64,000 nt of DNA from Phoebastria nigripes (Eukaryota; Chordata; Aves; Procellariiformes; Diomedeidae): contig JAYKAV010001997.1 of NCBI GenBank assembly GCA_035582835.1, positions 726,526 through 790,525 of the forward strand, given 5' to 3'. Under the pieces are notes generated by a model that had not been told where the DNA came from, did not search any database, and saw only the letters and a list, made by a program, of their open reading frames with translations. The translations under genes were made by a program, and so were the position numbers. Positions 25,480-34,614 of the stretch are shown here, in pieces (positions within the stretch are counted from its first letter, which is position 1; every line of letters starts with the position of its first letter).

Positions 25480-28300
25480 ACATCGTGCAACCACTTTCCT
25501 CTTCCCCCTGCCCCCGCACACCGCGGAAGCACTCGAGGCTCCCTCGGGGAGCGCGAACAGGCTGACCCACGCGTGTCCCGGCCGCGGGGGTGGACTCGCC
25601 CTGCCCCGCGCGTGGGCGGCCTCCGCGGGCCGAGGGGGCGCCCGCCCGCCTCCGGGGGTGACCCTGGCCGCTGCCTGTGGGACGGGGCCACACCCGCGGG
25701 TCCCCCCGGCCCGGGTCAGCCCGGGCATCCTGCGGGGCAGGCGGCTGAGCCCGCTCCGGGCCACGGCGGCCCCCGCGGGCCGGGGAGCCGCGCTGTTTAA
25801 GGAGTCAAAGTACATAGGCGGCTGGGTCGATACCCTATTAGGCTAGAAACAGTTCTGCATATCAAAGGCCGACGAACCTAATGACTAAAAATATAAGTAC
25901 CTGACCCGGAGGATTAATCACACACTGTCAAGCTGAAATTGGTGCAATTCTTCCAATCATTAACGTTTTGCTTACAAAAATGTGCTTTTCTGTTTGTTTT
26001 TCTGCTAAATGATAACCATTTTCAAGTTGAATCGGCTGATAAAAGAGTCGAAAACAAGACGGGAGTTGTGCTGGAAAGGTCATACGTGCTAGTTCGGCAT
26101 GAAATAGCCAACAGGCAAACAAATAGGAAAAAGCAGGGTGGCACGGAAGGGGCTCGAAGCTTTTACCGAACGGTGTAAAGTGCTTTGGCTGTTTTTCTCC
26201 CGCCGAGGAAAAGAGACTGCCCGGGGAGAGCCGCTCGCCTGCCCCGCCGTGGGCATCCCCACGCGGGTCTCCCCCGCGATGGAAACGGGCTTTGGGCGTT
26301 AGGGACAGCTGCTGGGGGGATTTTCTCTTAATTGCAGCCGGCAGCTCAGCCCGTGGCTCTCCGCCCCCGCCGGTGTGTTTTACCTAGGCGCCGCGAAGCC
26401 GTGAGCCCCCCTCCCCGGGTGGGTGGGAGAACAAGGGCATTTCCACAGCCGAGCCTAGGTGACAGCGCTGTTGTCACCTGTCCCGACAGCCTGGAAATCC
26501 ACATCCCCGGCCCGGCGGCTGCAGACGATGCATCTGCGCTCCCCACCTGCAGGGAGCCGCCAAATTCCCTGCCACCGCTGGGAAAGNGCCTGGGTTTAAC
26601 GAGCCCGGCTTTCCGGGACCACGTTACACCGGCTGGGACACCCGAGCTGTGCCTCGGGCAAAGCCCCCACGCCTGCCACCGCATCGGGCCGCGCAAGTCT
26701 TTAAGCACGGGTGGCTCCCGGCTTGCCCCGGCCGGGGGATGCCGGCATCGCCCCGCGTGGAAATGGGGTTTACCGGAGTTCACTCAAGGCCCCGCACGCC
26801 CGGGCCGCCGCCTGTCGTCCACCCGTCGCGGTGGCTCTGTCCCACCCGTGTTCCCGTCCCCGAGCGAAAGCACAGCCGTAACACGAAGCCGCCCTGAAGA
26901 GGTAACGCCAGTTTCGTGCTCCCTGATCTCGGTCGAAACAAAGAGAAGGAAAAATGGAAGGGAAAGGGCCGGGACGCCCCTGCCCGAGCGCCCCCGCCCT
27001 GCTCCCGGCACTCCCCCGCAGCTCCCGCGGCTCAGCCCCGGAGACTGACGGCGGGCTGTTCCCGTCCCCGTCGGGACCCGGGCTGAGACCCGCGACAGAA
27101 ACACGGAGCGAGAGAAAACGCGAAGGATGGAAAAGCGTTTTCCTCCTCAGCGCAGCCCCGCTGCACATTTTCCGCTCCCGACGGCGATTTCCTTGCCTTG
27201 CGCACACCGCGCCGGGGCTCGATCCGAGCGCAAGGGCGGAGAAATACGCCAGAGGCAGCACGGGCGCGTCCTGGGGATCCCTCTTGTCACGGGTGGCGTT
27301 AAACCAGGGGCCGGCGCCCAGCTCCCCGGGGCTGCCGTGCGAGCGGAGGGCGCGCAANGCTCGGCCCTGCGTGTCCGCCGCGGGAGCAGCTCGCGGGGCC
27401 GAGGGGACGGCCGGGGGCCTCTCCCTTTTCCCAGCGTGCACGAACAGGTGGCAACGGAACCTCCCCGTTTACTTCATGTTTTCGGGCCCCGTTCATGATC
27501 GCAGTTTTAAAAGAATAAACCAAAGCTAAAGCCACTCAGTCATTCAGAAAACTCAGCTGCTATTTCTCGAAGCATTAACCCGCTTAGACGCGACGCCCCG
27601 TCTGCCCTGAGGGCCGTTCCCCCTCGCCAGTCAAAATAGTCACTTGCTCTCTAAAATCCTTTCCTGTCACTAAAAGCCTCCGTGGCACCCGGCCGGGGGC
27701 AGGTCCCTGTCCCCTGGGTGCTCGCTGCGGCGCCCGGGGGGGACTGAAGACGCCGGACGGTGCGGGCTGACCCGCGCGGGTGCCCACCCCCGGGATGCCC
27801 GGTCCCGGGGGCATTTCCCCGCACCCCCGCGTTCCGTGCTCCTTCCCCGGGCCGGCATCATTTCGGAGAAAGGCCGATGAATAACCACTGTTGACTCAGG
27901 CGGGTCAGCGGCTGCCCCAGCTGGGGTCGATGCCCGGCCCCGAGCAGGCCCCGCCGGCCCCGCTCCTCCTCCAGCCCCCGGCCCCCCCTCAGGGTCGGGG
28001 CGACTCGGGGGTAAACACCTACGCTTNCAGCCAGGGCTCGCAGACCAGGCTTTCCTCCTCCCGCCGCAGAGCCCTTTCCCGAGCAGGCAGGAGGCGTGGG
28101 GGCACGGGTCCAGGCAAAACCGAAAGGCGGGGTGGCAGGCTGAAAAACAGCAAAAAAATAAGCAATGAGCCCATGCGACATCCCCGCAACGCAAGGGCAC
28201 CCAGAGGGCTGCAGGGTAGCTGGTGACGGGCACAGTACCAGAGGGAAAAGCCCGATTACAACACGCCTGGGGCACTGCTGGCGGCGGGGAGGTTTGGGAT
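25480..28300. promoter_or_regulatory. CpG-rich block directly 3' of HHEX
   Basis: Two CG-dense segments (about 25,500-25,795 and 26,190-28,290) lie beyond the HHEX poly(A) signal with no recognisable gene. Open frames on both strands here (up to about 280 codons) are compositional. The block could be the promoter island of an unannotated transcript or a Polycomb-type regulatory island of the HHEX domain. Confidence 0.55.
25800..26180. promoter_or_regulatory. AT-rich candidate enhancer between two CpG-rich blocks
   Basis: About 380 bp of AT-rich single-copy DNA is bracketed by CG-dense sequence. It holds GGATTAATC (OTX/bicoid-like), TCATTAACG and GATAAAAG motifs. The abrupt composition borders suggest a constrained element rather than drifted island edge. 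Confidence 0.35.
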
Positions 28301-28351
28301 TTCTCCTGCCAGTAACTGGATGGCAGTGTGGTNGGAGGTGCAGAGTTTAGT

Positions 28352-28357
28352 TTTATT
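28352..28357 (-). terminator. HHEX: HHEX polyadenylation signal AATAAA
   Basis: The plus strand reads TTTATT here, so the minus strand carries the canonical AATAAA. It is the only canonical hexamer I found between the stop codon and this point, which makes it the natural end of the HHEX mRNA. Confidence 0.75.
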
Positions 28358-28423
28358 TCACAGACAAGTCCATCAAAAATTAAATACCAGGTTTTGCTTT
28401 TTTTTTTTAAAACATTGAACAAA

Positions 28424-28431
28424 TATGTACA
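28424..28431 (-). promoter_or_regulatory. Pumilio response element-like octamer in HHEX 3'UTR (distal)
   Basis: The minus strand reads TGTACATA, matching the PUM consensus UGUANAUA. It lies about 70 nt upstream of the poly(A) signal. Function is inferred from the motif only. Confidence 0.4.
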
Positions 28432-28482
28432 AAATATGAACAATGTGAGGTATAAAACCACAAGACTTTTAAAGAAAACTAG

Positions 28483-28490
28483 TATGTACA
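28483..28490 (-). promoter_or_regulatory. Pumilio response element-like octamer in HHEX 3'UTR (proximal)
   Basis: This is a second TGTACATA on the minus strand, 59 nt from the first. The identical core and close pairing make chance less likely, but the flanking sequence is AT-rich. Confidence 0.4.
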
Positions 28491-29342
28491 GAAGCAGATA
28501 TGTATACAATAGGCATTATCTTCCCACGGCTGTGGGCCTCACTTATCCCCCACAGCTGATGCCCGTTTCTCTCCTGCAGCAGGACCCTATCACTCCCCGC
28601 ATTTTCTTCTCAAATACGAAATCTTTAAAAAACAGCGCTAGAGATTTTCAAGGAGAAAAATATGTATTTTTTTTTCCTGCAAATGGAACCATCCAGATTG
28701 TGGGGCAAAGTCCTCAAAAATCTGAGAAGGCACATTTCATCTCACGCAAGAGCAAAAATGAATCTGTCCAAAGACTCTACCTGATGAACGGAGGGATGTC
28801 TCAGTGGAGAGCACCACAGCAGGTAAAAGGGTGTGAGCATAAGGCACTTGTCGGGATGGTCAAATCCCTCCCTATTTCACAGAACATGTTTCTCTGCTTG
28901 CAAAGGGCATTTAAATTAATCTATTTAAACTACACTTGTTTACACATACAAAGGGCTTAGTCCTGCAATCCATACTCGCTTCCACACTAGCTAGAGAGGA
29001 GTTTTGCCTGATCACCAACAGCAGCTGATTCAGACCCCCCCATGAGTAAGGACAGGGTGCAGTATTATATTCCAGTTAGAACATCGATTAATGTACAAAT
29101 ATATCTTACAAATAATTAAATACAAACCATGTTCCTTTAACCAAATTAGAGATCTGCCAAAAATTGACTGTTTGTGGAAAATANATCTTTCTTTCTCTGC
29201 TTATTATAAAACGAGTCTATTTGGTGTTGGTTTTTTTCTTTCAGTGGAACAGTGAAAGTTTTCTCCTGTTGCATAATATTCTTCCAAACCAGCCCCTGGT
29301 AAAGTGCAAGCCAAGTTAGGGTCCACTCTCTGCATGGGGCCA

Positions 29343-29576
29343 TTAGTGGGTAGGATTGTAATAGCCTTTATCGCCTTCAATGTCCACTTCTTGATCAGAG
29401 TCGTTGGAGACATCTGACTCCAGGTCCTCCTGTGAGGCCGGCGAGGGGGTGTACTGCGAGCCGTCCAGGGAGACCTCCTTACCCTTCTGCTCGGGGGTTG
29501 GGCAGCTCTCCAGCCTTTGGTCACTGTGACTATCAGCACCTTCCACTTCTTCTTTTTTGGTGGCCTGGGGGTTCTC
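29343..29576 (-). CDS. HHEX: HHEX coding exon 4 (acidic C-terminus and stop)
   Basis: The exon opens ENPQATKKEE after the acceptor CATTGCAG and ends GDKGYYNPTH with TAA at 29345-29343. It encodes 77 residues rich in Ser, Asp and Glu (SQEDLESDVSNDSDQEVDIE), the acidic tail typical of HHEX. Phase 0 joining to exon 3 gives RRLKQ-ENPQA. Confidence 0.96.
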   Translation of the reverse strand, partial: ENPQATKKEEVEGADSHSDQRLESCPTPEQKGKEVSLDGSQYTPSPASQEDLESDVSNDSDQEVDIEGDKGYYNPTH

Positions 29577-32500
29577 CTGCAATGAAAGAAGCCTGCTTTA
29601 CACGGAAATAGGGGCCTTGGAGCCAGGAGGCCTGGGAATTCCAGCTGTGCTGGGTCGGAAAACCACCTTGGGTTTCTTGCAGGAAAAGGCAGGTGTCCCG
29701 CTATCTCCCCGGCCCTCCTGCCTATAAACCTGCCTGAGTGGGATGGGGCCAGGCGAGGGCTCAGCCGCACGCAGGGGCTCGGCTCTCATCCCACTCCCCG
29801 GCAGCCACAGGGGCTGCTGCCGTGAATAAGGCTCCTTGGCGATGGTTATCGCAGCCACTTCAAAAGAGTCAGGAGCTGCCGGAGCCCAGGAACCTCTGAA
29901 CTTTTGTCTTTAGCAAAGCAAATGTTTATTATGAGTCTACAAACACCGACACACAGCTTCCTCCTGCCCTGATCTTTCTTTAATTACACCCAACGGCAAA
30001 AGGAGGGAGGCCGAATCCATCAGTGGCCTGAAAGCAAGCGGGGAAAAAAATTACTAATTAAGCTAAAACTCAACATTAAAACACTCAGCATTAAAACCAA
30101 ACCAAACCAAAACAAAACCCCGTTTCTGAAGGCAGGAGTAGCCCTGCGTCCACAGCCGTTTGGGGAGCCCAGTCCCCTAAGGGGACACGAAATGATACTC
30201 TTAAGAGAAAGCAGGCAGAGACACGTACCCATGATATAACCGTGCGGGCTCGGAGAAATGGATGCAACTGAATGAAAAGGAGGAAATGACTTAAAATGGC
30301 CGAGATCCCAAGCGAGCTCTCTGGACACTGCGGCATGGGTTGGGCCCTGCCGAGGAGGCACTGCCGGGGACCCAGCCTGCCCCTTGCCGGAGTAAAGGGG
30401 TTTTATTCAAAAATCAACTGAAGCACAGGTTAAACCCAGGGGAAGATCACAGAACAAACATATCTAGAGTGTGGCACTGTGATTAGTTTTCTTATTATTT
30501 TTATATTAAAGGCTGATTTACCAGTAAAACTCAGCCGTCCATGTCACTGACTGAAGCCAGACTCGGGCCACGATGCAGGGATTTTTCACAAATCTTTGAG
30601 CCAAGGGGCCTCGATCTGGCCGAGCCAGGCAGGATCGGGCCCTCTGGGCCGTAAAAAAAAAAGGTTTATCTGCTTGAGCACAATTTCTAAGGGAAGGGAA
30701 ACCGCTTCAACCTCTCAGCCTCATACACTGTAACTATTTGTAAACAAAAAGTAAAAGCTACTCAATTTTCCATGTGGCTCCTCAAAACAAACAAGGCGTT
30801 TGTACCTGCCTCTCCCACCATTTGCAGAATAAATCGACTTGTGTTTATTAAGAGAGGGCGATTTAAAAGACCAGTAAATATCCTTCTCCAAAACAACTGC
30901 CTAAGTAATTTACTGACAATTACTTATCTTCTCCACGTTAATTGGCTAAACAACATATGGGTTTACAAAACAATTAGCGTGGAGTTTTAATAGGCAGTGT
31001 GTGAAAGCCAGGCATAATTGATATAGGAACTACATTAGGAGCTTTTAACGTTAGTGCTGCCTGAACGAGCCCTCATGGATTCCAGCATGACTATTTGTCT
31101 TTTTAATCAAGGTGAAGAGGTTAAACAGCCTTTCAGATGACTTCTGCATACAACCTGGAATAGGCGAGCACGGCGTAAGATAAGACAATTAAAATACTTA
31201 TTTCTATAGAAACGGAAACATCCCCGTACCTGCTTTAGACGCCTCCATTTGGCTCTGCGATTCTGAAACCACGTCTTGACCTGAGCAACGACAACGAGAG
31301 AAGGCACGGGGTAGTCTCGGAGCCGGTAAGCGCCAGGAGCGTTACTCGAGCCACAAGCAGAAGGCAAGAGCCGGCCCCCCCCGCCCTGAGCCGGCCGGTC
31401 CCCGGGAGCGGTGCGCCCACAGCAGCCGCTCGGCGGGGGCCGGTGCCGCCGGCCCGGGGGGCTGCCCGGGGATGGGGTGCGGTTCCCCGGGGCGCGGGCA
31501 CGGCCTCACCTGCCTCTCGCTGAGCTGCAGCATCTTGGCCAGGCGCTTCCTCTCCGGCGGAGAGAGGTATTTCTGTGTCTCGAACTTCTTCTCCAGCTCG
31601 ATGGTCTGGTCGTTGGAGAAGCGGACCTGCCCCCCTTTCCTCTTGTGCAGCGGCCGCTGGATGAAGGGGCTCCACAGCAGCGGCTTCCCTTCAAAGAGAG
31701 GCACAGCGCCGGGGGTCACCGGCCGGCCGCAGACACGCGTGCCCGCGGAGCCCCGGACTCTGCCCGAGCCCGGGCCTGGAGGCGCGCCGGGTCCAGGGCC
31801 CGCTAATTTCCTTCGCCTGATTTTATTTCCCCCAGTTCCTAGTCTGATCTTTCGCCGCCTCTGATTTTTCACCTCCGCGGAACAGAGAGACCAGTTAAAG
31901 CCACTCTACGGGCTTTGTCAACATTTCGGTCAATGTGTTTCCAGTTGGTCTATCTCGCAAAGAAAAGAAAAAAAAAAAAAAAAAAAAAAAAGACAAGACC
32001 TTTGCTTCCTTCTGCTGTTTCACTGCGATGCCCCAGAGAAACCGTCTCCCTTTGCACCAGTGCCCGGGGCCCCACAGAGAGCGGGGACGTTGCGGGGCTG
32101 GGCGGGGGGATGCGCCAACACGAGGGCACGGGGCACCCCACCCGCTTCGGGCAAGAAGCGCCCCAAGCTCCCCACCCCGGCGGGGTGCCCGCCAGGCTCA
32201 GCCCCGGGCTCGGGGCGGCGGTGCGGGGCGAGGGGGTGCAGGCAGTGACACGTCGGGGAGCCAGCCCCGCTGCGGAGCAGCAGCCGCGTCCCGGGGCCGG
32301 AGGCTCTGGCGAGTGCCACTGAGTCACTCTGTCTTTCTGTCTTGCTGCCTGCACCCTTTGAAATTTGCTGCATTGTTTTTCAAGATTTTGCTTGCGTCAG
32401 GCTTTAGTAATTCTGGTGCAAAACAGACTCAAAAAATAGGAAGCAACTGGTTATTTTAGCTGTCATAAAGTCACATCCCACACAGAGGAAATGAACAATA

Positions 32501-33710
32501 TCAGAAAAACGGATCCCGGCTATCAGAAGTCGAGTGTTTCCTGAATTTGTCTGTATTGAGGATGTCGATAAAGTAATCAGCAATGTGCACGACTCCCGGG
32601 GAAGAGCCTGCTTCAGGCGGCCAGGAAAACACTTAACAGCTTCTGAAACCAGATTTACTCCTATCGAGAGCTCAAGGTTTCCTGTATGAACGGAAAGGGT
32701 CAGCCTCTTTCACTGCACGAATGTGGCGAGTCAGGTCCAGTTTTGCAATCGCTAAGAACAAGTGCTGCAGCCCGGGCGCGGGGCTCGGCCCCCGCTGCGG
32801 AGACGCTTCTCCCGACCGCGGGCAAGAAGGGGCCGCCGGGGCCCCGGCCCCCCCCGCCCCGCCCCGCCCCNGTCCGACCCGACCCGACCCGGCCCGAGCC
32901 GCCGGGGAGCCGCGGGGGCCCCGGCGAACGGAGCCGGCCTCCCGACTGTTTTTCAAGTCATCCGCAGGAAAAGGCTGAGATCTGCCATGCGATCTCCCAG
33001 CACAATTAAAACTCCCCACCAAAACCACACGCGACATTACTAAGGACACTCTCAGAGTCACTTGGTTGAAGGAAAACAAATCTGAGTCACGGCGGCCGCG
33101 CACTGTGGTCTCGCTGCCAGCGCCGGAGCGCGGCGCGTCTTTAATTTACTGTAAATCAGACGGGGGCCGGAGGGAGACAGGGGAGCGCAGAGAGGCGGCG
33201 GGGCAGGGAAAGGGGGGCAGATTTCAGACACTTCCCATTCCCCCCCAGCCCCCGACGGCGGGACGGGACGGGACGGGACGGCAGCGGCGCGGCGGCAGCC
33301 GGGGGGGGGGGGCATTGCTTACCCAGGGGGTCCTGCCGGATCAGGGCGTGCGCGTAGTCGCCGACGGCGCGGGGGAAGGAGTAGAGGGGCCCGGCGTAGG
33401 CGCCGGTGCCGTAGGTGGCGGCGAGGTGGTGGGAGAAGGCCGGGTGGATGGGGGTCGGCTCGTAGATGGGGGTCCGGTACGGGGACACCAGGCTGGTGAA
33501 GGAGGAGTTGGGCGACGGCAGCGTCGGCGGCGGCGGGGCGGGCAGGGAGNGGGGGGCCGGGGCGGCGGCGGGGCCGCGGCCCAGGATGTCCTCGATGTAG
33601 AAGGGCGTGGGGTGCGCGGGCTGGAGCAGCGGCGTGGGCGCGTACAGCGGGACGCCGACGCCCAGGGCCGCCGCCGCTGCCGGCGCCGCGCCCGGCGGCT
33701 GGTACTGCAT
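29343..33710 (-). CDS. HHEX: HHEX, hematopoietically expressed homeobox transcription factor (complete, 4 exons)
   Basis: The coding sequence joins 33710-33323, 31688-31510, 31280-31230 and 29576-29343 on the minus strand (852 nt, 283 residues plus stop). All junctions have GT/AG ends and the frame is kept throughout. Order of parts: a Pro/Ala-rich N-terminal repression region (1-~140) with the eh1-like motif FYIEDILG at 37-44, known in this family to bind Groucho/TLE; a homeodomain at about 146-205 with Phe8, Trp48, Phe49, Asn51 and Arg53 all present (WFQNRRAKW); and an acidic Ser/Asp/Glu-rich tail ending NPTH. The protein is slightly longer than the human one (270 aa). The family acts in the nucleus, mainly as a repressor, in anterior endoderm, liver, thyroid, pancreas and blood/endothelial development. 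Residue 54 is undetermined (codon CNC, N at 33550). KIF11 lies upstream on the same strand, as in mammals. Orthology is very secure. Confidence 0.97.
29577..31229 (-). other. HHEX: HHEX intron 3, with an AT-rich enhancer-like core
   Basis: This 1,653-nt intron begins GTACGG and ends CATTGCAG. The part at about 30,730-31,080 is AT-rich and dense in homeobox-type TAAT cores and forkhead-like cores (TGTAAACA at 30739-30746, TGTTTATT near 30842). In mouse, intronic Hhex sequence has blood/endothelial enhancer activity. This block is a candidate counterpart, but that is inference. Confidence 0.6.
31230..31280 (-). CDS. HHEX: HHEX coding exon 3 (recognition helix micro-exon)
   Basis: This 51-nt exon encodes 17 residues, VKTWFQNRRAKWRRLKQ, the DNA-contacting helix 3 of the homeodomain. 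The acceptor is GCTCAG just above 31280 and the donor is CAG/GTACGG at 31230/31229. The intron falls between homeodomain positions 44 and 45, a classic intron site in several homeobox classes. Confidence 0.97.
31281..31509 (-). other. HHEX: HHEX intron 2
   Basis: This short 229-nt GC-rich intron inside the homeodomain coding region begins GTGAGG and ends GCTCAG. Nothing else was seen in it. Confidence 0.9.
31510..31688 (-). CDS. HHEX: HHEX coding exon 2 (first three quarters of the homeodomain)
   Basis: The exon is 179 nt. Two bases complete Gly130, followed by 59 codons from KPLLWSPFIQRPLHKRKGG to LSERQ. It covers homeodomain helices 1 and 2 and the start of helix 3. The acceptor is TTTGAAG at 31695-31689 and the donor is CAG/GTGAGG at 31510/31509. 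The 179-nt length is also the length of the mammalian exon, as I recall it. Confidence 0.96.
31968..31991 (+). repeat. A24 run in HHEX intron 1
   Basis: Twenty-four A on plus become T24 on the transcript strand, about 280 nt upstream of the exon 2 acceptor. Confidence 0.9.
33260..33279 (+). repeat. (GGGAC)4 tandem repeat in HHEX intron 1
   Basis: Four perfect GGGAC pentamers lie within 65 nt of the exon 1 donor. A related CCGAC-type run is seen at about 32874-32890. Confidence 0.8.
33301..33312 (+). repeat. G12 homopolymer beside the HHEX exon 1 donor
   Basis: Twelve consecutive G on the plus strand (C on the transcript) lie 8 nt inside intron 1. They are followed towards lower coordinates by the GC-rich GGGAC repeat. 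The template strand could form a G-quadruplex with neighbouring G runs. Confidence 0.85.
33323..33710 (-). CDS. HHEX: HHEX coding exon 1
   Basis: This exon encodes residues 1-129 plus one base of codon 130. The start codon at 33710 is preceded by GCGCC and opens MQYQPPG, the recognised N-terminus of the family. The segment is rich in Pro and Ala and carries the TPFYIEDILGRG repression motif. It ends CCCCTGG before the donor GTAAGC at 33322. The first in-frame intron residues would be KQCPPPP, which is clearly non-coding poly-C. Confidence 0.95.
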
Positions 33711-34000
33711 GGCGCGGCCGCCGCCCGCGCACCCCCCGCGCCCCCGGCCGCCCCTGCGGAAAGCCGGCCCCGACCGCGGCGGCTGGGTGCTGGCACCGCC
33801 GCCGCGGGTTTCTCTGGGCTCGGGTTACCCTTCGATAGGTTTCTATTGGCGCGGGGCGGAGCCCGCGTGGTCTCTGTCCCCTTCCTGCCACGGCTCCGTC
33901 TAGCCAATGAGCCCGGCCAGGGAAGGGGGAAACCACCCCCGCCGGCAAACACTCCCCCCGCCTCCCCGAGCAAACTCCCCGCGGCGCCAATCAGCCACCG
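33711..34000 (-). promoter_or_regulatory. HHEX: HHEX core promoter and 5'UTR region
   Basis: This GC-rich segment lies directly upstream of the HHEX start codon. Read on the gene's strand it has a GC box (CCGCCCC, 33853-33860), a CCAAT box (GCGCCAATAG; ATTGG on plus at 33845-33849), and a GATA core at 33834-33837 (plus strand). Two further CCAAT motifs on the plus strand lie at 33904-33908 and 33987-33991. No convincing TATA box was seen. The transcription start is probably near 33,770-33,800, inferred from the position of the proximal CCAAT and GC boxes. GATA and Sp1-type control of the HHEX promoter is known from mammals. Confidence 0.6.
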
Positions 34001-34592
34001 CCGCAGCCCGGGGGAGCCCAGGCGGCGGGGCGCGATCGGCCGCCCGCCGGGCCCCGACGGCACGGCGCGGGGGTGGGCACGGCGGCACCGAACGGGGCGT
34101 CCGACGCTACGGAGCGGGGGTCCGACGGCACCGGGCAGGGGGCCCGGCGCTGCCCCCACCGGCTCCCGCTCCTTTACCCGCGCGCGGCACAGCGTCCCCG
34201 CGGGGGAGAGCGCTGACCCCCCGCAGCGTGGCCCGGCCCCGGGCTGAGGGAGGAGGCGGAGAAAGGGGTGCGCTTCCCCCCCGGTGCCCGCCGTGCTCCG
34301 CGGGCCTTTGGAAAGGCCCCCGCGGGCGCTCCGCCTGGCTGCGCGGACCGGGAAAGGGGCGGGAGAGCGCGGCCGCGGAGCGGAGGCCGCGCGTGGGCGG
34401 AGGGCGGCGGAGCCGCGTAGGCTTCTGCCCCGTCCCCCAGGACAGGGCCGAGGGCCCGGCGGGGCGCGGAGCCGTGCGGCAAACGGGGGCGGCCGCCCGC
34501 AGGCGGGTGGTGCGCGGCTCTGGGGACCCACTCCCTGGCAGCCCCGCGGGGGAGGCGGCGCGGCGGCCCGGGCAGCGCCACCTGGGCACCAT

Positions 34593-34614
34593 CGGTTTAA
34601 TTTTTAAAAAACCG
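34593..34614. repeat. AT-only palindromic core inside the HHEX upstream CpG island
   Basis: CGGTTT and AAACCG form inverted arms around an A/T-only centre. It is the only AT-rich patch in over 1 kb of GC-rich sequence and begins right after a CACCTG E-box. It may be a protein-binding or nucleosome-free site; this is inference. Confidence 0.35.

Larger units (their letters stand above)
28330..29342 (-). other. HHEX: HHEX 3' untranslated region (about 1 kb)
   Basis: The region between the HHEX stop and the first AATAAA on the minus strand is AT-rich, has no further exon, and is about 1 kb long, in keeping with HHEX transcripts elsewhere. It has A/T-rich tracts and two Pumilio-type octamers (see separate entries). 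The cleavage point near 28,330 is inferred from the poly(A) signal and not seen directly. Confidence 0.75.
31689..33322 (-). other. HHEX: HHEX intron 1
   Basis: This 1,634-nt intron starts GTAAGC and ends TTTGAAG. It begins 8 nt before a 12-base C run (on the gene's strand), holds four GGGAC units at 33260-33279 and an A24 run (plus strand) at 31968-31991, and is CpG-rich at both ends. The middle (32,340-32,700) is less GC-rich and might hold regulatory sequence. No exon was seen. Confidence 0.85.

Noticed and set aside
26332..27048. 238-codon plus-strand frame in the 3' CpG block
   Set aside because: No family resemblance, compositionally biased, with similar frames on the opposite strand.
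27670..28509. 279-codon minus-strand frame overlapping the end of the HHEX 3'UTR
   Set aside because: It starts in the UTR, crosses the poly(A) signal and runs into GC-rich DNA; no protein-like signal.
28328..28960. 210-codon plus-strand frame
   Set aside because: It is antisense to the HHEX 3'UTR, with no splice or family support.
29204..29770. 188-codon minus-strand frame over HHEX exon 4
   Set aside because: It is an out-of-frame reading of exon 4 (Arg/Pro-rich shadow); the true frame ends NPTH.
33066..34247. Long open frame (393 codons) on the plus strand over HHEX exon 1
   Set aside because: It is antisense to the secure HHEX exon 1 and lies in a CpG island where stop codons are scarce; the reading is low-complexity Gly/Arg.
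33341..34531. 396-codon minus-strand frame spanning the HHEX promoter and exon 1
   Set aside because: It is in a different frame from HHEX and Pro/Arg-rich throughout; an artefact of GC content.
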